64,000 bases of DNA from Thalassotalea insulae (lineage in GTDB: Bacteria > Pseudomonadota > Gammaproteobacteria > Enterobacterales > Alteromonadaceae), in the NCBI RefSeq assembly GCF_030161395.1, contig NZ_BSST01000001.1:2852001-2916000 (forward strand), given 5' to 3'. Positions 17,264-26,324 of the stretch are shown piece after piece. The translations under genes were made by a program, and so were the position numbers. How positions within the stretch are numbered: position 1 is the first letter of the stretch; each line of letters opens with the position of its first letter. Under the pieces are notes generated by a model. The model did no database searches. It was given only the letters and a program-made list of their open reading frames with translations, and was not told the DNA's origin.

Positions 17264-17960
17264 GATTTATTTATTGCGCCATGGCGAAGTGTCGGGGCCA
17301 GCAGCTTTATATGGACACACAGATGTCGCGGTAAGCGCTGAGGTTAATGCCGCTATCTGCCGATTATTAGCAGGTCATACATTCAATATTAGCCGGATAT
17401 TTTGCTCTCCACTGCAGCGTTGTCTGCGTTTAGCTCAATTATTAACTGCGCATTATCATTGTGCATTAAGCGAAGACAGCCGGCTAAAGGAAATGAATTT
17501 TGGTTGTTATGATGGCGTTGCTTTTGATGAACTTTATCAAGAACACAAAGCATGGCAGGCATTAGAGTTGTTTTGGCAAAATCCGGTGCAGCATCCTCTA
17601 CCTCAGGCTGAGTTATTAACCGGCTTTTCTTTTCGGGTCATTCAGGCATGGCAGCAGATAGTACAATCCCTTGCGAGAGAGTGTGTAGATAGCGAGTATC
17701 TGGTGGTGTGTCATGGTGGCGTTATTCGTATGATCTTGGCACATTTACTCAATGTTGATTACCGTAATCCTGATTGGTATACCCAGCTATCAATTGCAAA
17801 TGGTAGTTTAACAACTATTGATTATCAGCAAAGTAAATGTCGGGTGAGTAGTATTGCTAAGTCATTATTAATTAATCACGACAATAACAATGAAGAGTCG
17901 AATGATGACTTTATCTTTAGTGCTACAGCCCTGGTCGGTAAAAACTTGGAAATGAAATGA
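17256..17960 (+). CDS. cobC: Alpha-ribazole phosphatase-like histidine phosphatase
   Basis: 234 aa from the ATG at 17256. The start is inside the end of cobU, and the six codons upstream of it lack a ribosome binding site. The histidine-phosphatase motif LLRHGEV (about residues 6-12), the second Arg in SPLQRC and the C-terminal VVCHGGVIRMIL are all present. Within a cob operon it is taken as the phosphatase that removes the 5'-phosphate from alpha-ribazole-P or from AdoCbl-P. The last 40 residues form an extra, low-similarity tail. Confidence 0.88.
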   Translation: MAKIYLLRHGEVSGPAALYGHTDVAVSAEVNAAICRLLAGHTFNISRIFCSPLQRCLRLAQLLTAHYHCALSEDSRLKEMNFGCYDGVAFDELYQEHKAWQALELFWQNPVQHPLPQAELLTGFSFRVIQAWQQIVQSLARECVDSEYLVVCHGGVIRMILAHLLNVDYRNPDWYTQLSIANGSLTTIDYQQSKCRVSSIAKSLLINHDNNNEESNDDFIFSATALVGKNLEMK

Positions 17961-19438
17961 GTAATAACACGTTAATGGTGCAGGGCACGACCAGTGATGC
18001 TGGCAAAAGCACATTAGTTGCAGCCTTATGTCGGATTTATGCACGACAAGGAGTAAAAGTCGCGCCGTTTAAACCACAAAATATGGCATTAAACAGTGCT
18101 GTTACTCCCGATGGCGGTGAGATCGGCCGCGCACAGGCGGTGCAAGCGCAGGCAGCTAACGTGCCGTTATCGGTTGATTTTAATCCAGTGTTACTAAAAC
18201 CTCAGTCAGATAAAAATGCTCAGGTGATCATCCATGGCAAAGTATTTTCCAGTATGGATGCACAGAATTATCATGATTATAAAAAAATCGCCTTGGATGC
18301 AGTAATAAGCTCGCATCAGCGTTTGCAGGAAAATTATCAACGAATCGTCGTTGAAGGGGCAGGCAGCCCAGCAGAAATTAATTTACGCGCCGGTGATATT
18401 GCGAATATGGGCTTTGCTGAACAAGTTGATTGCCCGGTGATTATTATTGCTGATATCGATAAAGGCGGTGTTTTTGCTCATTTAGTTGGCACGTTGGCAC
18501 TGCTCAGTGAATCAGAACAGGCACGAGTTGTTGGCTTTGTTATTAACCGTTTTCGCGGTGATATTAAATTACTGGAGCCAGGGCTTGAGTGGCTGGAACA
18601 ACATACTGGCAAACCGGTTTTTGGAGTATTACCTTACATTCATGGTTTACATATTGCGGCGGAAGATGCGGTTGCGGTGCAGCAGCAAGTGACAGATGCA
18701 AAGTTAAAAGTGATAGTGCCGGTGACACCGCGTATGAGTAATCATAATGATTTTGATGCGCTGCGGGTTCATCCACAAATCGATTTACAATTTATTTATG
18801 CCTCTCAGTTGCAGCAAACTGAGTTGCCGGCTGCTGACTTGATCATTTTAGCGGGTAGTAAAAATACTCGCGATGATCTGGCGTTTATCAAGGCACAGGG
18901 CTGGGATAGTCAGATTAACAGACATTTACGTTATGGCGGTAAAGTCTTTGGCATTTGTGGTGGCTATCAAATGTTAGGCACGCTTATCAATGATCCATTG
19001 GGGATCGAAGGTGAATCTGGTGTTAGCCAAGGTTTGGCGCTTTTGCCAATCTCTACAGAATTAGCGCGGGATAAAACTTTAACGAATCAGCAAGGGATGC
19101 TGAGCTTAAATGGCAAAAGCGTTGCCGTGAGCGGTTATGAAATTCATGTTGGGCAAACGCAAAAAGACGAAAGCTTAGCGGCTATTGTCAATATTAACGG
19201 TCAATTACAGGGAGCGGTTAGTGACGATCAGCAAGTGGCAGGTTGCTATTTGCATGGCCTGTTTGACAGTGCTCAGGCGGTGGAGTTATTAGCAAATTGG
19301 TGTCATAGCGAGTTAAGCGAGCATGTAGAGTTTAGCCAAGTACAGGAACGCGCAATTGATACTTTAGCTGATGTTTGCCAACAGCATTTAGATTTAACTA
19401 AATTAGAACAAATAATGAATAATTGGAGTAACAGATGA
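17957..19438 (+). CDS. cobQ: Cobyric acid synthase (CobQ/CbiP)
   Basis: 493 aa. It amidates adenosylcobyrinic acid a,c-diamide to adenosylcobyric acid using glutamine and ATP. N-terminal P-loop-like MVQGTTSDAGKSTLVAALCR, then VVEGAGSPAEINL and IIADIDKGGVFA. The C-terminal class I amidotransferase domain has the Cys nucleophile in KVFGICGGYQMLG and the His in CYLHGLFD. Overlaps cobC by 4 bases. No other corrin-ring gene is present in the operon, nor is cbiB (aminopropanol attachment), so these must be elsewhere if de novo or late-stage synthesis is complete. Confidence 0.93.
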   Translation: MSNNTLMVQGTTSDAGKSTLVAALCRIYARQGVKVAPFKPQNMALNSAVTPDGGEIGRAQAVQAQAANVPLSVDFNPVLLKPQSDKNAQVIIHGKVFSSMDAQNYHDYKKIALDAVISSHQRLQENYQRIVVEGAGSPAEINLRAGDIANMGFAEQVDCPVIIIADIDKGGVFAHLVGTLALLSESEQARVVGFVINRFRGDIKLLEPGLEWLEQHTGKPVFGVLPYIHGLHIAAEDAVAVQQQVTDAKLKVIVPVTPRMSNHNDFDALRVHPQIDLQFIYASQLQQTELPAADLIILAGSKNTRDDLAFIKAQGWDSQINRHLRYGGKVFGICGGYQMLGTLINDPLGIEGESGVSQGLALLPISTELARDKTLTNQQGMLSLNGKSVAVSGYEIHVGQTQKDESLAAIVNINGQLQGAVSDDQQVAGCYLHGLFDSAQAVELLANWCHSELSEHVEFSQVQERAIDTLADVCQQHLDLTKLEQIMNNWSNR

Positions 19439-20037
19439 ACGAACAAGAAAAACAACAAAAGCATCAGCAGCGTCAGCAAAAAATCAAAGAAAAAGTCGAT
19501 CAACGCATCGCAGCGGCAACCGATGATAAAGGCTTATTGTTAGTGATCACAGGTAACGGTAAGGGTAAGTCGACCTCGGGGTTTGGTGTCGTGACCCGCT
19601 CGGTTGGTCATGGGTTAAAAGCGGCAGTGTGCCAATTTATTAAAGGTACCTGGGATTGTGGTGAGCGTAATTTATTGGAAAAAATGGGCGTACCATTTTA
19701 CGTGATGAAAACGGGCTTTACTTGGGAAACGCAAAATAAAGAGCAAGATATTGCGGCTGCGGAATTAGTGTGGCAAGAGGCGAAAAAATTGCTTCAGGAC
19801 CCGAGTATTAATACCGTGTTACTGGATGAATTAACTTATATGCTTAGCTATCGGTATTTAGATATTGATGAAGTACTATCAACAATCGCCAATCGCCCCG
19901 AAGGTCAGCATGTCGTGGTGACTGGCAGGGCAGCGCACAGACGTTTGATTGAAATGGCAGATACGGTGTCCGAAGTGCAATCAATTAAGCACGCATTTGA
20001 GGCGGGTATTAAAGTACAAAAAGGCATTGATTGGTAA
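19435..20037 (+). CDS. cobO: Corrinoid adenosyltransferase (CobO/BtuR)
   Basis: 200 aa. It transfers the adenosyl group from ATP to Co(I) corrinoids. The P-loop GNGKGKSTSGFG near residue 40, VCQFIKGTWDCGER, and VLLDELTYMLSYRYLD are family signatures. The N-terminal 25 residues are Gln/Lys-rich (EKQQKHQQRQQKIKEKV), typical for this family. Overlaps cobQ by 4 bases and the SBP frame by a few. Confidence 0.94.
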   Translation: MNEQEKQQKHQQRQQKIKEKVDQRIAAATDDKGLLLVITGNGKGKSTSGFGVVTRSVGHGLKAAVCQFIKGTWDCGERNLLEKMGVPFYVMKTGFTWETQNKEQDIAAAELVWQEAKKLLQDPSINTVLLDELTYMLSYRYLDIDEVLSTIANRPEGQHVVVTGRAAHRRLIEMADTVSEVQSIKHAFEAGIKVQKGIDW

Positions 20038-20039
20038 TC

Positions 20040-20888
20040 ATGATGAATTGGAAAACATGTCTTTTCATTTGCCTAGGGATGATGATGCCATCATCTCAAT
20101 CGTTAGCGAATGAGCAAACGTTGTCAGCTCAGCGCATTATTGCACTGGCTCCTCATATTGTCGAAGTGTTATTTGACATTGGTGCGGGTGAGCAAATTGT
20201 TGGTACCACCGAACATTCAGATTACCCGGAAGCTGCAAAAGCTATCCCACGTATCGGCAACTATGCTCGTCTTAATATTGAACAAGTGTTGGCAAGTGAT
20301 CCTGATTTGATCATTGCCTGGCGTGGCGGTAATCCAACGGATGATCTAGATCGTTTGGAAAAGCTTGGGCTTAACATTGTTTACTCTGAGCCTGAAAGTA
20401 TAGAAGATGTTGCTAAAGAATTGCAATATTTTGGTCAACTCACCGGACACCAAGATCAGGCGCAGCAACAGGCACAGAAGTTTTTACAGCGCTTACAGCA
20501 GTTAAAACAACAATATCAGGATAAATCAGCCATTAGTGTGTTTTATGAGTTATGGCCAAGACCGTTAACTACCGTGGCAAATAATGCCTGGCCACAGCAG
20601 CAACTAGCGGTTTGTCAGGCATCTAATCCCTTTATTGACAGCCCCAGTGATTATCCACAAATTAATGTTGAACAAGTGGTATTGAATGCGCCGCAAATAA
20701 TCATTCAACCAGATTCGAGCAGTATGAAATCTCCGGACAGTATTGACTGGCAACAATGGCAAGCGATCCCTGCGGTGAAAAACAATGCCTTTATTCGTCC
20801 CAATGCGGATAAGTTATTACGGATGACTGCGCGTTCGTTAGATGAGTTAATTGTGCTTTGTCAGCAAATTGATAAATTCAGACGCTAA
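20040..20888 (+). CDS. btuF: Vitamin B12-binding periplasmic protein (BtuF-like)
   Basis: 282 aa. The signal peptide is about 1-22 (MMPSSQSLANE). The helical-backbone SBP pattern is clear: QRIIALAPHIVEVLFDIGAGEQIVGTTEHSDYPEAAKAIPRIG, then INIEQVLASDPDLIIAWRGGNPTDDLDRLEKLGLNIVY, and C-terminal NAFIRPNADKLLRMTARSLDELIVL. Two Cys late in the sequence may form the BtuF disulfide. It closes the B12 operon begun at 12995 and serves the BtuCD importer. No btuB receptor gene is in this operon. Confidence 0.92.
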   Translation: MMNWKTCLFICLGMMMPSSQSLANEQTLSAQRIIALAPHIVEVLFDIGAGEQIVGTTEHSDYPEAAKAIPRIGNYARLNIEQVLASDPDLIIAWRGGNPTDDLDRLEKLGLNIVYSEPESIEDVAKELQYFGQLTGHQDQAQQQAQKFLQRLQQLKQQYQDKSAISVFYELWPRPLTTVANNAWPQQQLAVCQASNPFIDSPSDYPQINVEQVVLNAPQIIIQPDSSSMKSPDSIDWQQWQAIPAVKNNAFIRPNADKLLRMTARSLDELIVLCQQIDKFRR

Positions 20889-21127
20889 TGACTCTGATAT
20901 GGTAATAAATAGGTTGCAACTGGTAGCGCTGTACTGTTTGGGTCAATGCCTAAGTTGAGTCATGGCGTAGAAGTACCTTGATTCACTTTGGAGAGTAAAA
21001 TGTTATAGGGTTTGAGCAAAGGGGAATTATCTAGGCGTTGAAAACATCTTAAATGTTAATTGCTTAATACTAAGCTATTGCGGATAATAAATATTGTTCA
21101 AGGTGAAATATGCAAGGATGTCCCTAG

Positions 21128-23026
21128 TTGCAATTGACGAAAGTAATCATAATTTTTATTACTTTGTTATTAAGCGTTAGCCATAAGGCTGGCGCTGAAC
21201 AGGTGTCGCTGCAAAAGCAACAAGTGATGACGTTGCATCAGGTGTCGACAGAAAAACAGCTGTTTTCTGAGCCTTGGTCTTTCTATCAGAAATTACTCGC
21301 TTCTCAAAAGCAGTTTCCCGAACTCGCTAATGAAGAAAAACTTTGGCTATTAGTGCGTCGTGCACAGTGTGAAAATTTATTGTATTTTTACGATAAATTT
21401 GCCGATACCACGCAAGAGCTAAAAGCGTTAGTTAATGACAATACAAATATTATCGTTCAGGCTTATTTAGCGTATTACCAAGGGGTGATAAAGCAGCGCG
21501 ACGGTGATTATCAAGGCTCTCGGGTGTACTTTAAGCAAACTATGGCGTTGACCAAGCAAGTGGATCGCCATCTTTATGTGACCGCTAAATTAGAGCTTGC
21601 TTATACTCACAGTTTGTCCGAATTATTCGATACTTCATTAGCGGATATGCAGGAAGCTTATATTGAAGCCTTTGCCTTAAATGATAACTTTTTAATTGCC
21701 ACTATCAATGAAACCTATGGCGCAATATATGGTTATATGAGACAAAATGAGAAGTCATTAGAGTATTATCAAAAAGCGTTAGATAGTTATGAAAAGCTCG
21801 GTTACAAAGCCCATATTGCCGAAGCGATTTACGGTATTGCGACTACATACCGTTATTGGAAAAAATATGATTTAGCGGTAGAAAACTTTAAGCTTTATCA
21901 AAAAAAAATAACTTATACACCGAACACTAATATTATCTATTTTGCCTCTTATGGTTTGGGGATGACCTTAGCTGAGCAGGGTAACTGTCACGCGGCATTA
22001 GTTGAAATTGAGCGGGCGTTTATTCACGATGGTTTAGATGATTTTGATGCGGAACTTTATAAGCGTAAAGCGAGCTGTTTAATTCAGTTGCAACGGTTAG
22101 ATGAAGCTGAGCAGGCGTTAAATAATGCCCGTGCTTTATTTCAGAAAATACCTGAATTGCTTGGGACTGCCTGGCACTTAGAAGTTGATAAAATTGCTGG
22201 TAAATTAGCTTACGCTAAGCAAGATTACCAAGTGGCCTATCAGTTATTAGCCACTTATTATCAAAAATATACCGATATTTTAATTGAAAACTCTTCCGCT
22301 CGGGTGGCATCAATCCGCGCGTCAATGGAAATTGAACGTCAGGAAGTAGAGCAGGCACTTTCTAAACAGCGTATTAGGGCGGAAAAGCTTGCATTTAAAA
22401 CGCAGGAGCAAGAAACGTTACAGCATAGATATTTTATCATCTTTCTACTCATATTATTGTTGATAGTATTTGCTATAGTGGTTTATCAACATCGCACCAA
22501 TCGTAAAATATTTGAACTGTCGATCGTTGACTCCTTATCTGGTTTATATAACCGTCGCTATATTTTTGAGCATTTAGATAAGCAAATCAGTCGAACTAGT
22601 GCCGATAAAGGCACACTTTCGATTATCTTATTCGATATTGATGATTTTAAGCGGATCAATGATTGTTACGGTCATCCAAGTGGTGATTTAGTGATCGAGC
22701 AAATTGCAAAAATTACCATAGAAACTTTGCGGACAGAAGATGTCAGTGGCCGAATTGGTGGTGAAGAATTTTTAGCTATCTTACCAAGAACAGATCTTGA
22801 GCAAGGGGAGATTATTGCTGAGCGACTTCGTGAGAATATAAATAATCATCAGTTTATGACCGAAGATGGACATAGGATGTCAATTAGTGCCAGCTTTGGT
22901 GTCGCGCAATTAACGCTAGAGCTAAATGACTCTAAGAGTTTCTATGCTGTTGTTGACGAAGCCCTCTATCTTGCCAAAGCGCAAGGAAAAAATTGTGTGA
23001 TGTCAGCGCGCAATAATATTAATTAA
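21128..23026 (+). CDS. TPR-containing membrane diguanylate cyclase
   Basis: 632 aa. An N-terminal signal peptide or anchor (2-23) precedes a periplasmic array of TPR-like helices (about 60-410, e.g. EKSLEYYQKALDSYEKLGYKAHIAEAIYGIATTYRYWKKYDLAVENF). One membrane helix follows (about 437-458) and a cytoplasmic GGDEF domain (about 470-628). The domain has DSLSGLYNRR, LFDIDDFKRIND and the active motif GGEEF. An intact RxxD inhibitory site (RTED) lies five residues before it, so it should make c-di-GMP and be product-inhibited. The start is TTG at 21128 with AAGGA about 10 bases upstream. Confidence 0.9.
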   Translation: MQLTKVIIIFITLLLSVSHKAGAEQVSLQKQQVMTLHQVSTEKQLFSEPWSFYQKLLASQKQFPELANEEKLWLLVRRAQCENLLYFYDKFADTTQELKALVNDNTNIIVQAYLAYYQGVIKQRDGDYQGSRVYFKQTMALTKQVDRHLYVTAKLELAYTHSLSELFDTSLADMQEAYIEAFALNDNFLIATINETYGAIYGYMRQNEKSLEYYQKALDSYEKLGYKAHIAEAIYGIATTYRYWKKYDLAVENFKLYQKKITYTPNTNIIYFASYGLGMTLAEQGNCHAALVEIERAFIHDGLDDFDAELYKRKASCLIQLQRLDEAEQALNNARALFQKIPELLGTAWHLEVDKIAGKLAYAKQDYQVAYQLLATYYQKYTDILIENSSARVASIRASMEIERQEVEQALSKQRIRAEKLAFKTQEQETLQHRYFIIFLLILLLIVFAIVVYQHRTNRKIFELSIVDSLSGLYNRRYIFEHLDKQISRTSADKGTLSIILFDIDDFKRINDCYGHPSGDLVIEQIAKITIETLRTEDVSGRIGGEEFLAILPRTDLEQGEIIAERLRENINNHQFMTEDGHRMSISASFGVAQLTLELNDSKSFYAVVDEALYLAKAQGKNCVMSARNNIN

Positions 23027-23039
23027 CCATAGTCGTTTA

Positions 23040-24167
23040 ATGCCCAAGATGCTGAACTCGCTTGCTAAATCTGTGATCTTGCTATTACAAAACCATATTT
23101 CCCGTTTAGGTTATACCCCTGTCATTCATTTTGAGTGGGAAGGTTGTTATCGCAGTCATAATGGTAGTAAGGCGGTTAATTTTTCCCAAATTAATCAACG
23201 ATTACAACAAATGGACATTGGCGGTAAGCTGATCCCTGAATACTGGGCTCATCAATGGGAATATGTTTCCTTGTTTAACGGTCAGTCTCCGTTAATGGAA
23301 GCTGAGTATTTAACGCAAGCGATGACATGTTTACCGAAATTATTTGCCGAACAGGGAATCGAACAAACTTTGATCAAGCCGGTGGTGTGGGCGGGGGATA
23401 AAGGTAAGCTAGCACAAGGTTGTGAAAATATATTTAGTGATGATGGGCGGGCTGTTCATATTCCAAATGCTATTCAAATGAATATTAGTGTCAATAATGC
23501 TCTCGGGAAAAATATTGTTACTGATGGCGGGTTTGGTGAGTATTTGCAATATTGTTTTTTACGCTCAAGTTTGGCCTGTAGCTTACTTTATTTACCGGAA
23601 GAAGAAGCATTTGAGCGCTTTGCGCTTAAGAGTAAATATGGCTTGGCAGATGAGTTATGTTCTCCTTCTGATATTTCTGGCGGTCATCAGGGCAGTGTTG
23701 CACTCTATAAAAAATACGGCAAACATAACCAGAGCATGGGGGAAACACCTTTGGTCTATGATCATCTTCACCAGGTGATTGTTAGTGAGCACTTATGGCA
23801 GCAAACAGCGCGTATAGAGCATCGGTTGGGAGCCTCCAGTGTCTTTTATAATCCTTATATTAATGTCATCTACGCCTTAGTTAATATCATTGATGCGCTG
23901 CAGGCCTATAAGGAAACGAGTTGCCAAGCGCTGACTCCAGAAGTATTTGAGCCAATTGCTTTGCCTCTTTCTTTGTATTGTCAGCAAGATGCTCCTGGTG
24001 CAATAACGCTGTTTGCACAGGATAACTGGTTTGCGGATGCAATTGATAAGGTCGAGCAAAGTGAAATGCAGAGCAGTGACAATTCTCAGCAACCAGGTAG
24101 TATGGTAGGAACGCGATTAAAGTCAGCGATTTTAGATCGGTATCAGCGGCCAAAAATAATAATCTAG
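23040..24167 (+). CDS. Glutamine-synthetase-fold protein in the ovothiol cluster, function unknown
   Basis: 375 aa with no obvious named family. Four points follow the active-site order of glutamine synthetases: FEWEG (31-35), HQWEYVS (71-77; like GQWEF of type II GS), NAIQMNIS (143-150; like the ATP-site GCHTNYS but with Gln where GS has His), and RIEHR...NPY (258-273; like RIEVR...NPY). This suggests an ATP-dependent carboxylate-amine ligase fold. It lies 13 bases after the diguanylate cyclase stop and 18 bases before ovoA, so it may act on ovothiol or a precursor. That role is inference; the missing His also allows an inactive or altered enzyme. Confidence 0.55.
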   Translation: MPKMLNSLAKSVILLLQNHISRLGYTPVIHFEWEGCYRSHNGSKAVNFSQINQRLQQMDIGGKLIPEYWAHQWEYVSLFNGQSPLMEAEYLTQAMTCLPKLFAEQGIEQTLIKPVVWAGDKGKLAQGCENIFSDDGRAVHIPNAIQMNISVNNALGKNIVTDGGFGEYLQYCFLRSSLACSLLYLPEEEAFERFALKSKYGLADELCSPSDISGGHQGSVALYKKYGKHNQSMGETPLVYDHLHQVIVSEHLWQQTARIEHRLGASSVFYNPYINVIYALVNIIDALQAYKETSCQALTPEVFEPIALPLSLYCQQDAPGAITLFAQDNWFADAIDKVEQSEMQSSDNSQQPGSMVGTRLKSAILDRYQRPKIII

Positions 24168-24185
24168 TAGTAAAAAGTAAGCGTG

Positions 24186-26324
24186 ATGAAAAATTTAATA
24201 AAGCAACAGAAAACGCCATTATTGACAGGCAGTTCGGTAGACGAAAAACGTCAGCAGCTGAAACAGTATTTTATTAATAGCTGGCAAAGCTATGAATCAT
24301 TGTTTGCCTTAATTAATGCCGATGAAGCGTTCTATTTACGGCCTGAGCCGCTGCGTCATCCATTGATTTTTTATTATGGTCATACTGCGACGTTTTATAT
24401 CAATAAGTTAATGTTGGGCAAATACATCAGTAAGCGTCTAGATCCGGCATTAGAAGCTATTTGCGCGGTCGGGGTTGACGAAATGAGCTGGGATGATCTG
24501 GATAGCCGTCATTATGACTGGCCTAGCGTCCAGACGGTGCGAGATTATCGCCAACAAGTTTTTCAGTTAATTGTCGGCATGATTGATACCATGGAGCTGA
24601 GCTTACCGATCAGACAAGACTCTCTAGCTTGGGTGTTTTTAATGGGCTGTGAGCACGAACGTATTCACCTGGAAACCTCGTCAGTGATCATGCGGATGTT
24701 ACCACTAGACTACTTAACTGCCAGTGAGCAGTGGCTAGCCTGTGATGAGGTTGCTCAAGCGCCGGAAAATAAATTACTGCCGATTGCCGGGCAAAAAATC
24801 GAACTTGGCAAGGCAGAGTCAGACCCTACTTACGGTTGGGATAATGAGTACGGTCAGTTAAGCGTAGAAGTTAAAGACTTTAATGTTAGCCAGTATCTGG
24901 TGTCTAATCAGGAATTTTTAGCCTTTGTTGATGCCGGTGGTTACCAACAGCAGCAATATTGGACGGAAGAAGGTCAGCAATGGTTAGCATATAAAAAGTC
25001 GACGATGCCAAGGTTTTGGTTGAAAATAAATGGAGAATATTTTCAACGTAATTTGCTTAACGAAATACCATTGCCGTTAAACTGGCCGGTGGAAGTTAAT
25101 TATTTAGAAGCGAAAGCGTTTTGCAACTGGAAAGCAAAGCAAGAGCGAAAGAATATCCGATTGCCGACTGAAGCCGAGTGGTACTGTTTACGTCAGCAGA
25201 TCAGCGAAGATCTAGTGGATTGGCATGAAGCACCAGGAAATATTAACCTAGAGTTTTACGCGTCCTCGTGTCCAGTTAATCGTTTTTCTCATCAGGGGAT
25301 ATACGATATTTGTGGTAATGTTTGGCAGTGGACTGAGTCGGCAATCGATGGTTTTAATGGCTTTAGTGTCCATCCGTTATACGATGATTTTTCGACACCG
25401 ACCTTTGATGGTAAGCACAATTTGATTAAGGGAGGATCGTGGATTTCTACTGGCAATGAAGCGATAAAATCATCTCGTTACGCGTTTCGTCGTCATTTTT
25501 ATCAGCATGCTGGCTTTCGCTATATTGAAAGTGAACAGCAGCAAGTTCCGGTCACTGCAGTGAATTGTTATGAAACTGATGCTGATCTCTGTCAGCAATT
25601 GGCCTTACATTATCAGCCGTATTTGTCAAAAGCTACAGATGCGAAGCCAGAAAATTTTCCTCAAAAATTGGCCCATTTTGTTCGGCAAGTGACAAAACAG
25701 TATGCACCTGCAAATAATAAATTACTCAACTTAGGCTGTTCAGTTGGCGCAACCGCATTTGAATTATCCCCTGATTTTGCATATATCGATGGCGTCGATT
25801 TTTCTGCCCGCTTTATCCAATATGGCGTCAAGTTGCAGCAAGGGGAATCATTACGTTACCAAAGTGTCGAACAAGGAGATATTGTTCATTTTAATGAAGT
25901 CAACGCTGAGCAAGTAATGGCTGATTATCGGAGTAATATATTATTTAGCCAAGGGGATGCGGTTAACTTAAAACCAATTTTTAACGATTATGACGTTATT
26001 ATTTTGCAGCAGGTGTTAGAGCAAAGTTATGACCCGAAAAAAGTGCTGGCGACCATTAAACAACGGCTCAATAAGCAAGGTTTATTAATAATTGCCTCCG
26101 ATTATGTGTTTGATCCTAATATTGCAGATAAGGCAAAGTGGCTTGGTGGTATTAAGGTTAATGGTGAAAATGTCACGGGTTTTGATGGCTTAATTCAGGC
26201 GTTAGCTGATAGTTTTATTCTGCGTGAACAACAGGATATCCCTTTAGCGTTCAAGCTAAACCATCGGCAAACTTTGGCTAAACTATTGGATGTCACTGTG
26301 TGGCAGCTAAAAGATGACGATTAA
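24186..26324 (+). CDS. ovoA: OvoA, 5-histidylcysteine sulfoxide synthase with methyltransferase domain
   Basis: About 712 aa, the full length for OvoA. An N-terminal DinB-like domain holds the iron ligands (HTATFYINK and the HxxxHxE in EHERIHLETSS). A central FGE-sulfatase domain has LPTEAEWYCLRQQ, GNVWQWTESAIDGF and KGGSWISTGNEAI...RYAFRRHFYQHAGFRYI. A C-terminal SAM methyltransferase has LLNLGCSVGATAFELS. The enzyme is a non-heme iron oxygenase that joins Cys to the imidazole of His, and its methyltransferase domain N-methylates the product later. The ATG at 24186 is preferred over the GTG one codon earlier. It overlaps the next gene by 11 bases. Confidence 0.92.
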   Translation: MKNLIKQQKTPLLTGSSVDEKRQQLKQYFINSWQSYESLFALINADEAFYLRPEPLRHPLIFYYGHTATFYINKLMLGKYISKRLDPALEAICAVGVDEMSWDDLDSRHYDWPSVQTVRDYRQQVFQLIVGMIDTMELSLPIRQDSLAWVFLMGCEHERIHLETSSVIMRMLPLDYLTASEQWLACDEVAQAPENKLLPIAGQKIELGKAESDPTYGWDNEYGQLSVEVKDFNVSQYLVSNQEFLAFVDAGGYQQQQYWTEEGQQWLAYKKSTMPRFWLKINGEYFQRNLLNEIPLPLNWPVEVNYLEAKAFCNWKAKQERKNIRLPTEAEWYCLRQQISEDLVDWHEAPGNINLEFYASSCPVNRFSHQGIYDICGNVWQWTESAIDGFNGFSVHPLYDDFSTPTFDGKHNLIKGGSWISTGNEAIKSSRYAFRRHFYQHAGFRYIESEQQQVPVTAVNCYETDADLCQQLALHYQPYLSKATDAKPENFPQKLAHFVRQVTKQYAPANNKLLNLGCSVGATAFELSPDFAYIDGVDFSARFIQYGVKLQQGESLRYQSVEQGDIVHFNEVNAEQVMADYRSNILFSQGDAVNLKPIFNDYDVIILQQVLEQSYDPKKVLATIKQRLNKQGLLIIASDYVFDPNIADKAKWLGGIKVNGENVTGFDGLIQALADSFILREQQDIPLAFKLNHRQTLAKLLDVTVWQLKDDD

